64,000 bases of DNA. It comes from Collinsella aerofaciens. Its GTDB lineage: Bacteria > Actinomycetota > Coriobacteriia > Coriobacteriales > Coriobacteriaceae. The DNA is taken from contig RQAP01000031.1 in assembly GCA_008671135.1 (NCBI GenBank), positions 1-64,000 on the forward strand, in the 5' to 3' direction. This document shows, in pieces, positions 52,567 through 60,748 of the stretch. Both the position numbers and the translations under genes were made by a program. Position 1 is the stretch's first letter, and the number at the start of each line of letters is the position of its first letter. Below the pieces are notes generated by a model. That model had not been told where the DNA came from. It saw only the letters and a program-made list of their open reading frames with translations, and searched no databases.

Positions 52567-53871
52567 ATGGAGAAAACCGCAGAGCAGCTGCGCCGCGAGC
52601 ACATTGCCCTAGAGGGCGACACCCATGGCAAGAACAAGTGGGCGATTCTGTTTACCGTGCTCATCATGACGTTTATGGTGTGTCTGGATTCGACCGTCGT
52701 GACCGTGGCGCTGCCCGTGATGCAAAAGGAGCTGGGCGTGGGCCTCGATCGCATTCAGCTGGTGAGTTCGGTGTACCTGCTTGCGACATGCGTGGCTATG
52801 TTGCCGTTTGGCCGTCTGGGCGACGTGCGTGGCAAGGTGAATGTGTTCCAGCTGGGCGTCATCGTCTTTTCGGTCGGTTCGCTGCTGTGCGGCCTTTCGG
52901 CCTCGCTCGAGGTTCTTATCCTGGCACGCATTGTTCAGGGCATCGGTTGCGCGGCGGCCATGGCTAACAACATGGGTATCATCACCGAGTCGTTTCCGGC
53001 GCGCGAACGAGGCCGTGCCATGGGTATTCTCGCGACCTTTGTGGCCCTCGGCATGATGTGTGGCCCCGTGCTCGGCGGCATGCTGGTGGCAAGCTTTCCC
53101 TGGGAGAGTATCTTCCTCATCAACCTGCCTATTGGCATAATCTCGTTTATCGTGGGGCTCTACACGCTGCCGCATGTTAAGCCGGAGGCCGGCGAGCGCC
53201 CCATGTCCTTGATTGAGGCTACTCGTCGCTGCTTGGCAAATTCGGCCTTCACCATCAACCTTGCCTGCATGCTCATCGTGTTCGTTGGTATTGGCGCATC
53301 CGAGTTTATCCTGCCGTTCTATTTTCAGGACGCCCACGGCTTTGGTTCTGATATCTCTGGACTTCTCTTTTTGGCGCTGCCAATGGTGAATGCCTTTATC
53401 GGCCCGCTTTCGGGAACGGTTTCGGACCGTGTTGGCTGTGAGGGTCCCACGGCGGTCGGCCTGGGCGTGTATGTGTGCGGTCTCTTTGCGGTAAGCACGC
53501 TCAACGAGCGCTCTTCTATCCCTGTGATCGTGTGCTGCGTCGCATTTATGTCGTGCGGTACGTCGATTATCCAGAGCCCCAACAACTCGCTGTACATGGG
53601 CTCGGCTCCGCGCGAGGCGCTCGGTTTTGCGGGCAGCTTGGGCAGTTTGGCGCGCTACGCCGGCATGGCACTCGGTATTACGGTGGCGTCGAATATCCTA
53701 TATGGGCAGATGAGCGTGGCGATGGGCGAGGCCGTGACCAGTTTTGTTGCAGGACGTCCGGATGTGTTCCTGTTCGGCTTTCGCTCGGTGTTCTACGTGC
53801 TTATGGCTGTGGCCGCTGTGGGCTTTGCGCTCGCCATGGTGCGTTTGGTGAAGATGCGCGCCCGCCATTAG
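52567..53871 (+). CDS. MFS transporter, DHA2-like drug exporter
   Basis: 434-residue major facilitator superfamily exporter. It shows the DHA2 N-terminal motif LDSTVVTVALPVMQKELG, the helix 2-3 loop motif LFGRLGDVRGK-like (FGRLGDVRGK) and LGGMLVASFPWESIFLINLPIG (motif C and helix 6 region). AAAGG gives best spacing to the ATG at 52567, not the ATG at 52561. Substrate unknown. Confidence 0.85.
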   Translation: MEKTAEQLRREHIALEGDTHGKNKWAILFTVLIMTFMVCLDSTVVTVALPVMQKELGVGLDRIQLVSSVYLLATCVAMLPFGRLGDVRGKVNVFQLGVIVFSVGSLLCGLSASLEVLILARIVQGIGCAAAMANNMGIITESFPARERGRAMGILATFVALGMMCGPVLGGMLVASFPWESIFLINLPIGIISFIVGLYTLPHVKPEAGERPMSLIEATRRCLANSAFTINLACMLIVFVGIGASEFILPFYFQDAHGFGSDISGLLFLALPMVNAFIGPLSGTVSDRVGCEGPTAVGLGVYVCGLFAVSTLNERSSIPVIVCCVAFMSCGTSIIQSPNNSLYMGSAPREALGFAGSLGSLARYAGMALGITVASNILYGQMSVAMGEAVTSFVAGRPDVFLFGFRSVFYVLMAVAAVGFALAMVRLVKMRARH

Positions 53872-54028
53872 TGCGTTGGGAGGCTGTCTGCCACGATTTG
53901 CGTTGTCCCAAAAAGACTGGTTTGTGGTGCGATGCGGCTTGTGGGGCGGGCGGGGGTCGGTCCGTGGTAGACTATCGAACAACGTTTATTAATCGCGCGG
54001 TATCGTTGCCGCGAGAAGGGGTTGCGCC

Positions 54029-54607
54029 ATGCAGGAGCTTGAGGATCGTATTCGCCATGACGGCATCGTAAAGGCCGGTAACGTCCTTAAGGTTGATGCC
54101 TTCCTCAACCACCAGTGCGACGTTGAGCTGTTCGACCACATGGGCGCCGAATGGGCCCGTCTGTTCGAGGGTGTCGAGATCAACAAGATCCTGACGATTG
54201 AGGCTTCGGGTATTGGTATGGCCTGCATCGCAGCTCAGCATTTTGGCGGCGTGCCGGTGGTCTTTGCAAAGAAGGCCCAGTCCATCAACCTTGACGGCGA
54301 GCAGTATGCCACGACCATCTACTCCTTTACCAAGCAGAAGGAGTACCCGGTCATTGTCGGCAAGCGCTTTCTGTCCGAGGGCGATAAGGTCCTGATTATC
54401 GACGACTTCCTGGCCAACGGCTGCGCGCTTGAGGGCCTTATTAAGATCTGCGAGGCTGCGGGCGCCGAAGTTGCCGGCATTGGCATTGCCGTTGAGAAGG
54501 GCTTCCAGGGCGGCGGCGATAAGCTCCGTAAGCGCGGCTTCCGCGTTGAGAGCTTGGCCCGTATCGCCGATATGGACTGCGAGAACGGCGAGATCACCTT
54601 CGCCTAA
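54029..54607 (+). CDS. xpt: Xanthine phosphoribosyltransferase
   Basis: Salvage enzyme converting xanthine and PRPP to XMP (192 aa). The PRPP loop is VLIIDDFLANGCALEGL and the N-terminal VDAFLNHQCD and TIEASGIGMA segments are those of Xpt. No purine riboswitch is visible in the 157 bp upstream; a TAGACT (53967-53972) is a -10 candidate. A perfect hairpin terminator follows. Confidence 0.95.
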   Translation: MQELEDRIRHDGIVKAGNVLKVDAFLNHQCDVELFDHMGAEWARLFEGVEINKILTIEASGIGMACIAAQHFGGVPVVFAKKAQSINLDGEQYATTIYSFTKQKEYPVIVGKRFLSEGDKVLIIDDFLANGCALEGLIKICEAAGAEVAGIGIAVEKGFQGGGDKLRKRGFRVESLARIADMDCENGEITFA

Positions 54608-54634
54608 GCGCGCAACATAAGCGATTGGTATGCG

Positions 54635-54667
54635 ATGTGACAAAGGGACTGTCCCTTTGTCACATTT
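54635..54667 (+). terminator. Rho-independent terminator after xpt (TGTGAcAAAGG palindrome, copy 2)
   Basis: A perfect 15-bp inverted repeat (54635-54649 with 54651-54665) runs straight into T6. It ends the xpt transcript. Because of the central single base, the real loop will open a few pairs. Its right arm matches that of the hairpin at 46448-46460. Confidence 0.88.
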
Positions 54668-54690
54668 TTTGTATGAGGGGAGGTGTTGAT

Positions 54691-55071
54691 ATGGACGAGA
54701 ACAAGATGGGCTGGCGCGAGTATGCGCGCTTTGCCGAGATGTCGGTTGAGGAGCTGGCGCGCGATTGCGAGGTACAGGTGTTTCGCGCGACGGGTCCGGG
54801 TGGGCAGGGCGTGAACACGACGGACTCTGCGGTGCGCATGAAACATGGGCCCACGGGGATTGTCGTGACGGCGCGTGAGAGCCGCAGCCAGTTTCAGAAT
54901 CGCGCGAGCTGCCTGCGTAAGCTGCGCGCTGAGCTTGAGCGTCGCGGGCGTCCACCGCGTCGACGCGTAAAGACCAAGGTGCCTCAGCGCTCTCGCCAGC
55001 GCAGGCTTAATGACAAGCACTTCAACGCCATTAAAAAGGCCAACCGTCGCAAGCCGGGCGGGGAGGAATAG
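54691..55071 (+). CDS. Class I release factor-like GGQ protein (ArfB/PrfH-type)
   Basis: 126-residue RF-1 domain protein with the peptidyl-tRNA hydrolysis motif GPGGQGVNTTDSAVRM and a basic Arg/Lys-rich C-terminal tail, as in ArfB (YaeJ) and related ribosome-rescue factors. It lacks a stop-codon recognition domain. GGGGAGG precedes the ATG at 54691. Specific role (stalled-ribosome rescue or damage-specific) is inferred. Confidence 0.85.
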   Translation: MDENKMGWREYARFAEMSVEELARDCEVQVFRATGPGGQGVNTTDSAVRMKHGPTGIVVTARESRSQFQNRASCLRKLRAELERRGRPPRRRVKTKVPQRSRQRRLNDKHFNAIKKANRRKPGGEE

Positions 55072-55080
55072 CCTCCTCGT

Positions 55081-55149
55081 AAGTTGCGGTGAAATAGGGA
55101 CTGTTTTGCGGCTTTTGCTGCATAAACAGTCCCTATTTCACCGCAACTT
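55081..55149. repeat. Palindrome of the GTTGCGGTGAAAT family, copy 2
   Basis: 26-bp perfect arms (55081-55106 with 55124-55149) around a 17-nt loop. The outer sequence is shared with the hairpin at 34023-34089. Lies between the convergent GGQ-protein and lipid kinase genes. Confidence 0.9.
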
Positions 55150-55157
55150 AGGTGGGG

Positions 55158-56120
55158 TTAGCGGGTGGGGTGCCAGACCTCGAGGGCGCCGGCGAGGATG
55201 TCGACCTCGATGCGTGAGGCGACAACGGGCTCGCCGTCGGCCTGGATGGGGTAGTCGGGCTCCTCAAAGGTAAGCTCGGCATGGCGGCAGCGGCGCATGC
55301 GAACCGGCGGCAACTTGGTATGGTGGCCATCTTTGGCCGAAAGGAACATGGGAAGCGCGACCGCGCGCGGAACGGGGCCGCAGGCGTAGCAGACGTCGAA
55401 TATACCGTCACAGGGGTCGGCGTCGGGACAGATGCGATAGCCCGAGCCATAGGTAGGACCCAGCTGAATCGCCATGATGATCGCCCTCACGCGCTCGGCA
55501 GGTGCCCCGTCAAAGCTGACTGTCATGGGGTAGTTGCGATAACGTAGGCCAAACTGCTCAAGTCCCGAGAGGGTGTAGAGCGGCGCGCCCGTCAAGCCGG
55601 TCTTTTTGCGCAGCTCGGTGGTGCCAAGGCCGATGGCGGCATCGATGCCGACCGAAAGCGTCTGGTCGTAGTACTCAACGGTAGCCTCGCCGCTGCCGCT
55701 CGCAGGGCTCCACGAGCGAATTCGCCCGATGTCCTGACGCTGCAGCTCACAGGTGAGCAGCGCGCCAAAATCCTTACCGGAGAAATCGTCGATGCCGAGC
55801 GTTTGGGCAAAATCGTTGCCAGAGCCCACGGGTAGGATGGCAAGAGCGGGGCGGGCGTCCTCCTCTTGCGTCATAAGCCCGTTGACGACCTCGTGAATCA
55901 CGCCGTCACCGCCAAGGGCGATAACGGTGCGATAGCCCTGAGCCTGTGCGGCCAGCTCCTTGGCGTGTCCCATGCGCTCGGTCAGCACCAGGTCAAACTG
56001 GGATGCTCGCGCGGTCATATCCAAAAAGCGTTGCAGGCGCTCGGCAACTTCGTGCGCCGCACCCGATTGGGCTGCTGGGTTGGCGATGATGAGCGTGCGG
56101 CCAAAATCAGTTGCGTGCAT
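55158..56120 (-). CDS. Diacylglycerol kinase family lipid kinase
   Basis: 320-residue protein with the DAGK catalytic domain: NPAAQSG near the start, the glycine-rich ALGGDGVIHEVVNGL and ILPVGSGNDFAQTL. Homologues phosphorylate diacylglycerol or other lipids (DgkB/YegS/BmrU types). ATG at 56120 with a moderate GGGAG site. Lipid substrate not predictable. Confidence 0.88.
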   Translation of the reverse strand: MHATDFGRTLIIANPAAQSGAAHEVAERLQRFLDMTARASQFDLVLTERMGHAKELAAQAQGYRTVIALGGDGVIHEVVNGLMTQEEDARPALAILPVGSGNDFAQTLGIDDFSGKDFGALLTCELQRQDIGRIRSWSPASGSGEATVEYYDQTLSVGIDAAIGLGTTELRKKTGLTGAPLYTLSGLEQFGLRYRNYPMTVSFDGAPAERVRAIIMAIQLGPTYGSGYRICPDADPCDGIFDVCYACGPVPRAVALPMFLSAKDGHHTKLPPVRMRRCRHAELTFEEPDYPIQADGEPVVASRIEVDILAGALEVWHPTR

Positions 56121-56207
56121 GGGGCGACTCCCGGCGTATGACGTGACGGTGCGGTCGCGCTCAGGTCTAATTGCCCCCGATTGTGGCTGCACGTCGAATA
56201 CTTACGT

Positions 56208-57629
56208 CTACTCTATCAGGTCGTTGTGGCGCTCGATAGCATCCGCTACCGTACCGCCCTCATCCACAATAAGCGAACGGCGCTTGGGCGAGATGATGCG
56301 CTGGGCGGGGTATACGCCGCGGTGTCCGGCGGTTAGGTAGCTGATAAAGGCCACGATGACAAAGAACCCGGCTGCCGTGCCGTGGAACAGGTCGATGGCC
56401 ATCATGCAGGTGGTGATGGGCACGTTGAGGCCGGCGCAGAACACGCCGAGCATGCCGAGAGCCGCCAGAAAACTGGGGTCGAGCCCGGTAAGGCAACCGA
56501 TCCAGCCACCGAGTGCCGCACCGATGCCAAACAGGGGCGTGACCTCGCCGCCTTGGAAGCCCGCGCCCAGGGTAAGCGCTGTGACGACCAACTTTATGGC
56601 TGCGTCCGCCAGGGTGGTGTTGCCGGCAAATCCGGCGCCGGAAAGCCACGTGGAAAGGCCGGCGTAGTTCCAGGCGTCGAGGAGGGCATAGGCGGCCAAA
56701 ACCACGAGTGCGCCTATGAGTGCGCGAACGAGGTAATTGGTGATAAAGCGACCGTACAGGCTCTTGACGGTTCGAACCGACCAGGCAAAGAGGCGTGCCG
56801 TCAGACCGAAGATAATGGCGCTGATAACAACGATGACGACCGTTTTGGGTGTCATGTTGGGAACGCTGGCGATGACATTCGCTTCGTACTCGGTACCCAG
56901 GGCGAGTGATGTAAAGTAGCCGGTAAACGAGGCGACCAAGCAGTAGATGCCCGCGGTGTAGTCGATCTTGCCGATAAAGCACATCTCCATGCCAAAGAAA
57001 GCCCCGGCAAGGGGCGAGCCGAATACGGCGCCAAAGGCCGACGAGATGCCGGCGAGCATGAGGTCGTGGTGGTCATGCTTTTCGAGGTGGGCGAGGCTCG
57101 AGATGTTGCTGGCGATGGTGCCGCCGATCTGCACCGCGGCTCCCTCGCGACCGGCCGATCCGCCCGTTAGGTGCGTGAGCGTGGAGCACACAAACGTGAG
57201 GACGGCCATGCGCATATGGATGAGGCGTGTGCCCAGAGCGGAGTCGATGACCAGGTTGTTGCCGCGTTTGGCGGCAAGACCGTGGTTTTTGTACACCCAT
57301 GCGGTGGCAACGCCTACAACGGGAAGCAGCGCGTAAATCCACGCATGGTGCTCACGATAATCGGTCGCGATATTCAGCGAGGCCAAAAACGCCCAAGCGG
57401 CAACGCCCATGGCGAGCGAGACGATGACGACGAGTATGAGCAACTTGGCGCTCGCGAATAGGTTGCGGACGTTGCGGCGCGTGTCGACAGCCAAGAGATG
57501 CTCGGAGCGGGTGAGCTGATGCCTGCCTGCCACGATGACGTCGTTAAGGGAGAAAAAGCCGCCGTCGTCGACCGGTTGGGAATGATCCTGCGCCTCGTTT
57601 GCGCTTTCGGGTTTGTCGGTAAAAGCCAT
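56208..57629 (-). CDS. ClC family chloride channel/antiporter
   Basis: 473-residue integral membrane protein of the ClC family. GSAGREGAAVQIGG is the GREGP-type selectivity/gating segment with the Pro replaced by Ala; the gating Glu is kept. The later segment GFQGGEVTPLFGIGAALGG and GLNVPITTCMMAIDL match the second half. Hydrophilic N-terminus of about 40 residues. Probably voltage-insensitive Cl-/H+ exchange. Confidence 0.9.
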   Translation of the reverse strand: MAFTDKPESANEAQDHSQPVDDGGFFSLNDVIVAGRHQLTRSEHLLAVDTRRNVRNLFASAKLLILVVIVSLAMGVAAWAFLASLNIATDYREHHAWIYALLPVVGVATAWVYKNHGLAAKRGNNLVIDSALGTRLIHMRMAVLTFVCSTLTHLTGGSAGREGAAVQIGGTIASNISSLAHLEKHDHHDLMLAGISSAFGAVFGSPLAGAFFGMEMCFIGKIDYTAGIYCLVASFTGYFTSLALGTEYEANVIASVPNMTPKTVVIVVISAIIFGLTARLFAWSVRTVKSLYGRFITNYLVRALIGALVVLAAYALLDAWNYAGLSTWLSGAGFAGNTTLADAAIKLVVTALTLGAGFQGGEVTPLFGIGAALGGWIGCLTGLDPSFLAALGMLGVFCAGLNVPITTCMMAIDLFHGTAAGFFVIVAFISYLTAGHRGVYPAQRIISPKRRSLIVDEGGTVADAIERHNDLIE

Positions 57630-57839
57630 ACGTTCCTCTTTTAGGTTGCAACACGAGCATTATAGAACGTGCCAAACGTGACAAACCGGCAGGTTGGTTT
57701 CGGTTCTGTTTCGCCGTCCGTTACCGACAGGTGTATTCGTGGGCATGGGCCGTGCCGCCGTCGTGCGGCGGGGGATTATACTGAGATAAACATAAAGAAT
57801 CGGCGCCCGTGATGTGCGCCGTGGCATTAAGAGGTGCAT

Positions 57840-59102
57840 ATGGCAGAGAAACTCATTCCGCTGGAGGATGCGCAGTCGATTGTTTTGTCGCACGTTGCTC
57901 CGACGGATCTCATCGAGATTCCCGTGTGGCAGGCCGCCGGTCTTCCCTTGGCAGAGGACGCGGTGGCCGATATCGACATCTCGCCGTTTGCCAACAGCGC
58001 CATGGACGGGTATGCCGTGCGCTCGGCGGACTTGGCGCAGACGTCTGGCGAGGCGCCGGTGACGCTCGACGTTATCGGACACGAGGCAGCGGGTCATGTC
58101 TTTGAGGGCGCGGTCGGCGTGGGCGAGACGGTCCGCATCATGACGGGCGCGCCGGTACCCGAAGGTGCCGATGCCGTGGTGAAATACGAGATCGTCGACG
58201 TGCTCGATGGCGACGGCAACGAGGGCTCGCATGTGAGGTTCTCGGCGCCTGCCAAGGTAGGGGAGAACGTTCGCTCTGCCGCCGAGGAGGCCCATGCCGG
58301 TGATGTCGTGATGCACGCCGGCGAGGTCGTGGCTCCGGCGGGCGCGGGTCTGCTGGCAAGCGCCGGATACACGAGCGTGAAGGTGCACGCTGCCCCGCGT
58401 GTGGGCATTATCTCGCTGGGCACGGAACTGGTCGCACCGAGTAAGGTACCGGCGCGCGGTCAGATTCGCGATTCCAACTCATCGGCGCTGATGGCCGAGG
58501 CGCTCGATGCCGGGGCAGATCCGGTGTTCTACGGTATTGCGCCCGACGATGAGCAGGCGATCGCCGAGCTGGTGCATCGTGCCGTGCAGGAGTGCGATTT
58601 TGTCATTACGAGCGGTGGCGCCTCGGCGGGCGATTACGATTTCGTGACGGCGCTCGTCCGGTGCGAGGGCGAGGTGTTGTTTGATCGCATCTCGATGCGC
58701 CCGGGCAAGGCCATCACGTTTGGCTTGCTCGCAGGTAAGCCCTACCTGGGACTTTCAGGCAATCCGGCCGCAGCGTATGTGGGCTTTGAGATGCTTGCCC
58801 GTCCGGCGATCCGTAAGATGCGCGGCTTTGCCGAGGGTGCGCGCCCCGTGCAGCGGGCGACGCTCACACACAGCGTGAAAAAGCGACAGCATCGCCGCTT
58901 CTTCGATCGCGCCACAGTTTTGCGCGACCCCGAGACCGATGAGCTATTGGTGACCGAGGCCAAGACGCAGAATTCGGCGTTGCTCGGCACGATGCAGCGG
59001 GCCAACTGCCTGCTGCGTATTGACGAAGGACCGTGCGAGCTCAAGGCGGGCGACGTCGTGGATGTCGTGCGTGTCGACCTGCCTGAGGGCACGGCGCTAT
59101 AG
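57840..59102 (+). CDS. moeA: Molybdopterin molybdotransferase MoeA
   Basis: Inserts molybdate into adenylylated molybdopterin, releasing Moco. The 420-residue protein has FANSAMDGYAVRSADL, IMTGAPVPEGADAVV and the MPT-binding domain with TSGGASAGDYDFV and GKPYLGLSGNPAAAYV. AGAGG precedes the ATG at 57840. It precedes a mogA/moaB gene and a modABC-type transporter, so the locus covers cofactor assembly and metal uptake. Confidence 0.95.
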   Translation: MAEKLIPLEDAQSIVLSHVAPTDLIEIPVWQAAGLPLAEDAVADIDISPFANSAMDGYAVRSADLAQTSGEAPVTLDVIGHEAAGHVFEGAVGVGETVRIMTGAPVPEGADAVVKYEIVDVLDGDGNEGSHVRFSAPAKVGENVRSAAEEAHAGDVVMHAGEVVAPAGAGLLASAGYTSVKVHAAPRVGIISLGTELVAPSKVPARGQIRDSNSSALMAEALDAGADPVFYGIAPDDEQAIAELVHRAVQECDFVITSGGASAGDYDFVTALVRCEGEVLFDRISMRPGKAITFGLLAGKPYLGLSGNPAAAYVGFEMLARPAIRKMRGFAEGARPVQRATLTHSVKKRQHRRFFDRATVLRDPETDELLVTEAKTQNSALLGTMQRANCLLRIDEGPCELKAGDVVDVVRVDLPEGTAL

Positions 59103-59112
59103 GAGGAATGCT

Positions 59113-59592
59113 ATGGAGTTGAAGATTTCGATTGTGACGTGCTCGGATACGCGCGATCTTGCCCAGGACGAGGCGGGTGCTGCACTCGAGGAACTTATCG
59201 AGGCGCAGGGCTGGACGGTTGCCTCACATGTGGTTGTGCGCGACGACGCCAGCGAGATCGGTGATGCCATTGTGGAAGCCGCCGATGAGTGCCACGCCAA
59301 TGTCGTGCTCACCTGCGGCGGCACGGGGCTTTCGATGCGCGATGTGACGCCCGAGGCGACGCGTGCCGTCTGCGACCGCGATGTGCCGGGTATTGCAGAG
59401 GCAATCCGTGCGTACTCCATGACCAAGACGCGCCGCGCTATGCTCTCGCGCGCCGTGTGCATGCAGCGTGGGTATACGCTTGTCATCAACTTTCCGGGAT
59501 CCACGAAAGCGGCCCGCGAAAGCTGGGAGGCCGTGAGCGATCAGCTGGAGCATGCGGCCCAGATGACGGCGGGCGGCGGGCACGCCAAATAA
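59113..59592 (+). CDS. MogA/MoaB family molybdenum cofactor protein
   Basis: Molybdopterin adenylyltransferase or MoaB-like protein (159 aa). The MPT-binding signature VVLTCGGTGLSMRDVTPEAT and PGIAEAIR are present. Whether it is MogA (adenylyltransferase) or a MoaB paralogue cannot be decided from sequence alone. AGGAGG is 6 nt before the ATG at 59113. Confidence 0.9.
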   Translation: MELKISIVTCSDTRDLAQDEAGAALEELIEAQGWTVASHVVVRDDASEIGDAIVEAADECHANVVLTCGGTGLSMRDVTPEATRAVCDRDVPGIAEAIRAYSMTKTRRAMLSRAVCMQRGYTLVINFPGSTKAARESWEAVSDQLEHAAQMTAGGGHAK

Positions 59593-59606
59593 GCGCACTA
59601 CCTGCG

Positions 59607-59639
59607 GCGGAGCGACCTTACGGGCTGCTCCGCTTTTTT
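59607..59639 (+). terminator. Rho-independent terminator after moaB/mogA
   Basis: GCGGAGC/GCTCCGC 7-bp stem with a 13-nt loop, then T6. Separates the moeA unit from modA. Confidence 0.85.
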
Positions 59640-59742
59640 ATGCACCTTTCGTATGCAGCGACAGTGCAGCCATCTCGGGGTTATCGGTAAAAGAAACTTA
59701 TTAGACGAGAACTAATTATCACAAACATTATTCGCGCAGAAG

Positions 59743-59748
59743 TATAAT
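59743..59748 (+). promoter_or_regulatory. Perfect -10 hexamer upstream of modA
   Basis: TATAAT at 59743-59748, 60 bp before the modA start, in an AT-rich stretch after the moaB terminator. A good -35 hexamer at normal spacing is not seen, suggesting an activator-dependent promoter. Confidence 0.5.
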
Positions 59749-59808
59749 CTAGTAACAGAATAAAGCCTGCGGCGGGGTGCCCGGGCATGGCGTTCGAAAG
59801 GGTTGAAC

Positions 59809-60681
59809 ATGTTCGATATGGTTTCTCGCCGCGGATTCGTCTCGCTTTCTGCTGTCGCCGCTGCTGGCCTTGGTCTTGCCGGCTGCTCGGGCAACAAGAC
59901 GTCCGAGCCGGCCGGATCCGATGCCAGTTCTGCTAAGGCATCTTCCAAGAAAGCTGTCGAGCTGCAGGTCTTTGCCGCCAACTCGCTCGAGAAGGCGCTG
60001 CCCGAGGTTCAAGAGCTTTACACAGAGCAGACCGGCACCACGTTTGCCGACACGCAGTTCAAAGCGTCTGGCGACCTTGTCGAGCAGATGCGCGCCGGCG
60101 CCACGGTCGACGTGCTCATCACAGCCTCCAAGGGCACCATGGACGACGCTGAGACCGCCGAGCTCGTCGACGCCGACACCCGTGAGGATATGTTCGTCAA
60201 CGACCTCGTGATTATTCGCGCCGAGGGTTCCGACACCAAGGTCGAGGCCATCGCCGACGTCGCGAATCTGGACGGCAAGATCGCCATCGGCGACGCCAAG
60301 ACCGTCCCCGCCGGAAAGTACGCCAACCAGTCTCTGGCCTCCGTGGGCCTCTACACCGGCACCGAGGGCGACGACGGCGAGTATACTCCCGAGATCGCCG
60401 ACAAGGTCGCACTGGCCGACAAAGTTGGTACCGCCGCCGCCTATGTGTCCACAGGCGACTGCGTGGCCGGTTTTGTCTACAGCTCTGACATCTACCGCTA
60501 CGATGGCATCGAGGAGGCCTTCGTTTGCCCCGAGGATTCGCACAAGCCCATCGTGTACCCAGGTGCTGTCGCCGATGGCTCCGAGCACGCCGACGAGGCC
60601 AAGGCGTTTATCGACTTCTGCCTGTCTAACAAGAAGGCTCAGAAGATTTGGGCTAAGTACGGCTTTGAGCTTTCCGCGTAG
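59809..60681 (+). CDS. modA: Molybdate ABC transporter substrate-binding protein ModA
   Basis: Tat/lipoprotein-type molybdate-binding protein (290 aa). The signal SRRGFVSLSA carries the twin-arginine motif and ends in LAGC, so export is probably Tat-dependent with lipidation. Mature start LQVFAANSLEKALPEVQ is typical of ModA, as are TQFKASGDLVEQMRAGA and the hinge-region segments. GAAAGGG precedes the ATG at 59809. Confidence 0.92.
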   Translation: MFDMVSRRGFVSLSAVAAAGLGLAGCSGNKTSEPAGSDASSAKASSKKAVELQVFAANSLEKALPEVQELYTEQTGTTFADTQFKASGDLVEQMRAGATVDVLITASKGTMDDAETAELVDADTREDMFVNDLVIIRAEGSDTKVEAIADVANLDGKIAIGDAKTVPAGKYANQSLASVGLYTGTEGDDGEYTPEIADKVALADKVGTAAAYVSTGDCVAGFVYSSDIYRYDGIEEAFVCPEDSHKPIVYPGAVADGSEHADEAKAFIDFCLSNKKAQKIWAKYGFELSA

Positions 60682-60748
60682 TGCGGCTTGGCGCGATAAT
60701 TCCATCGTTTGTGTTTCACTCCGTCCTTGTATTCGCTTGGAGCTTTTC

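Noticed and set aside
53872..54028. Purine riboswitch before xpt
   Set aside because: The conserved aptamer helices and core were looked for and not seen.
57640..57839. Moco riboswitch before moeA
   Set aside because: No recognisable conserved core; only the divergent promoter region and a short GC hairpin.
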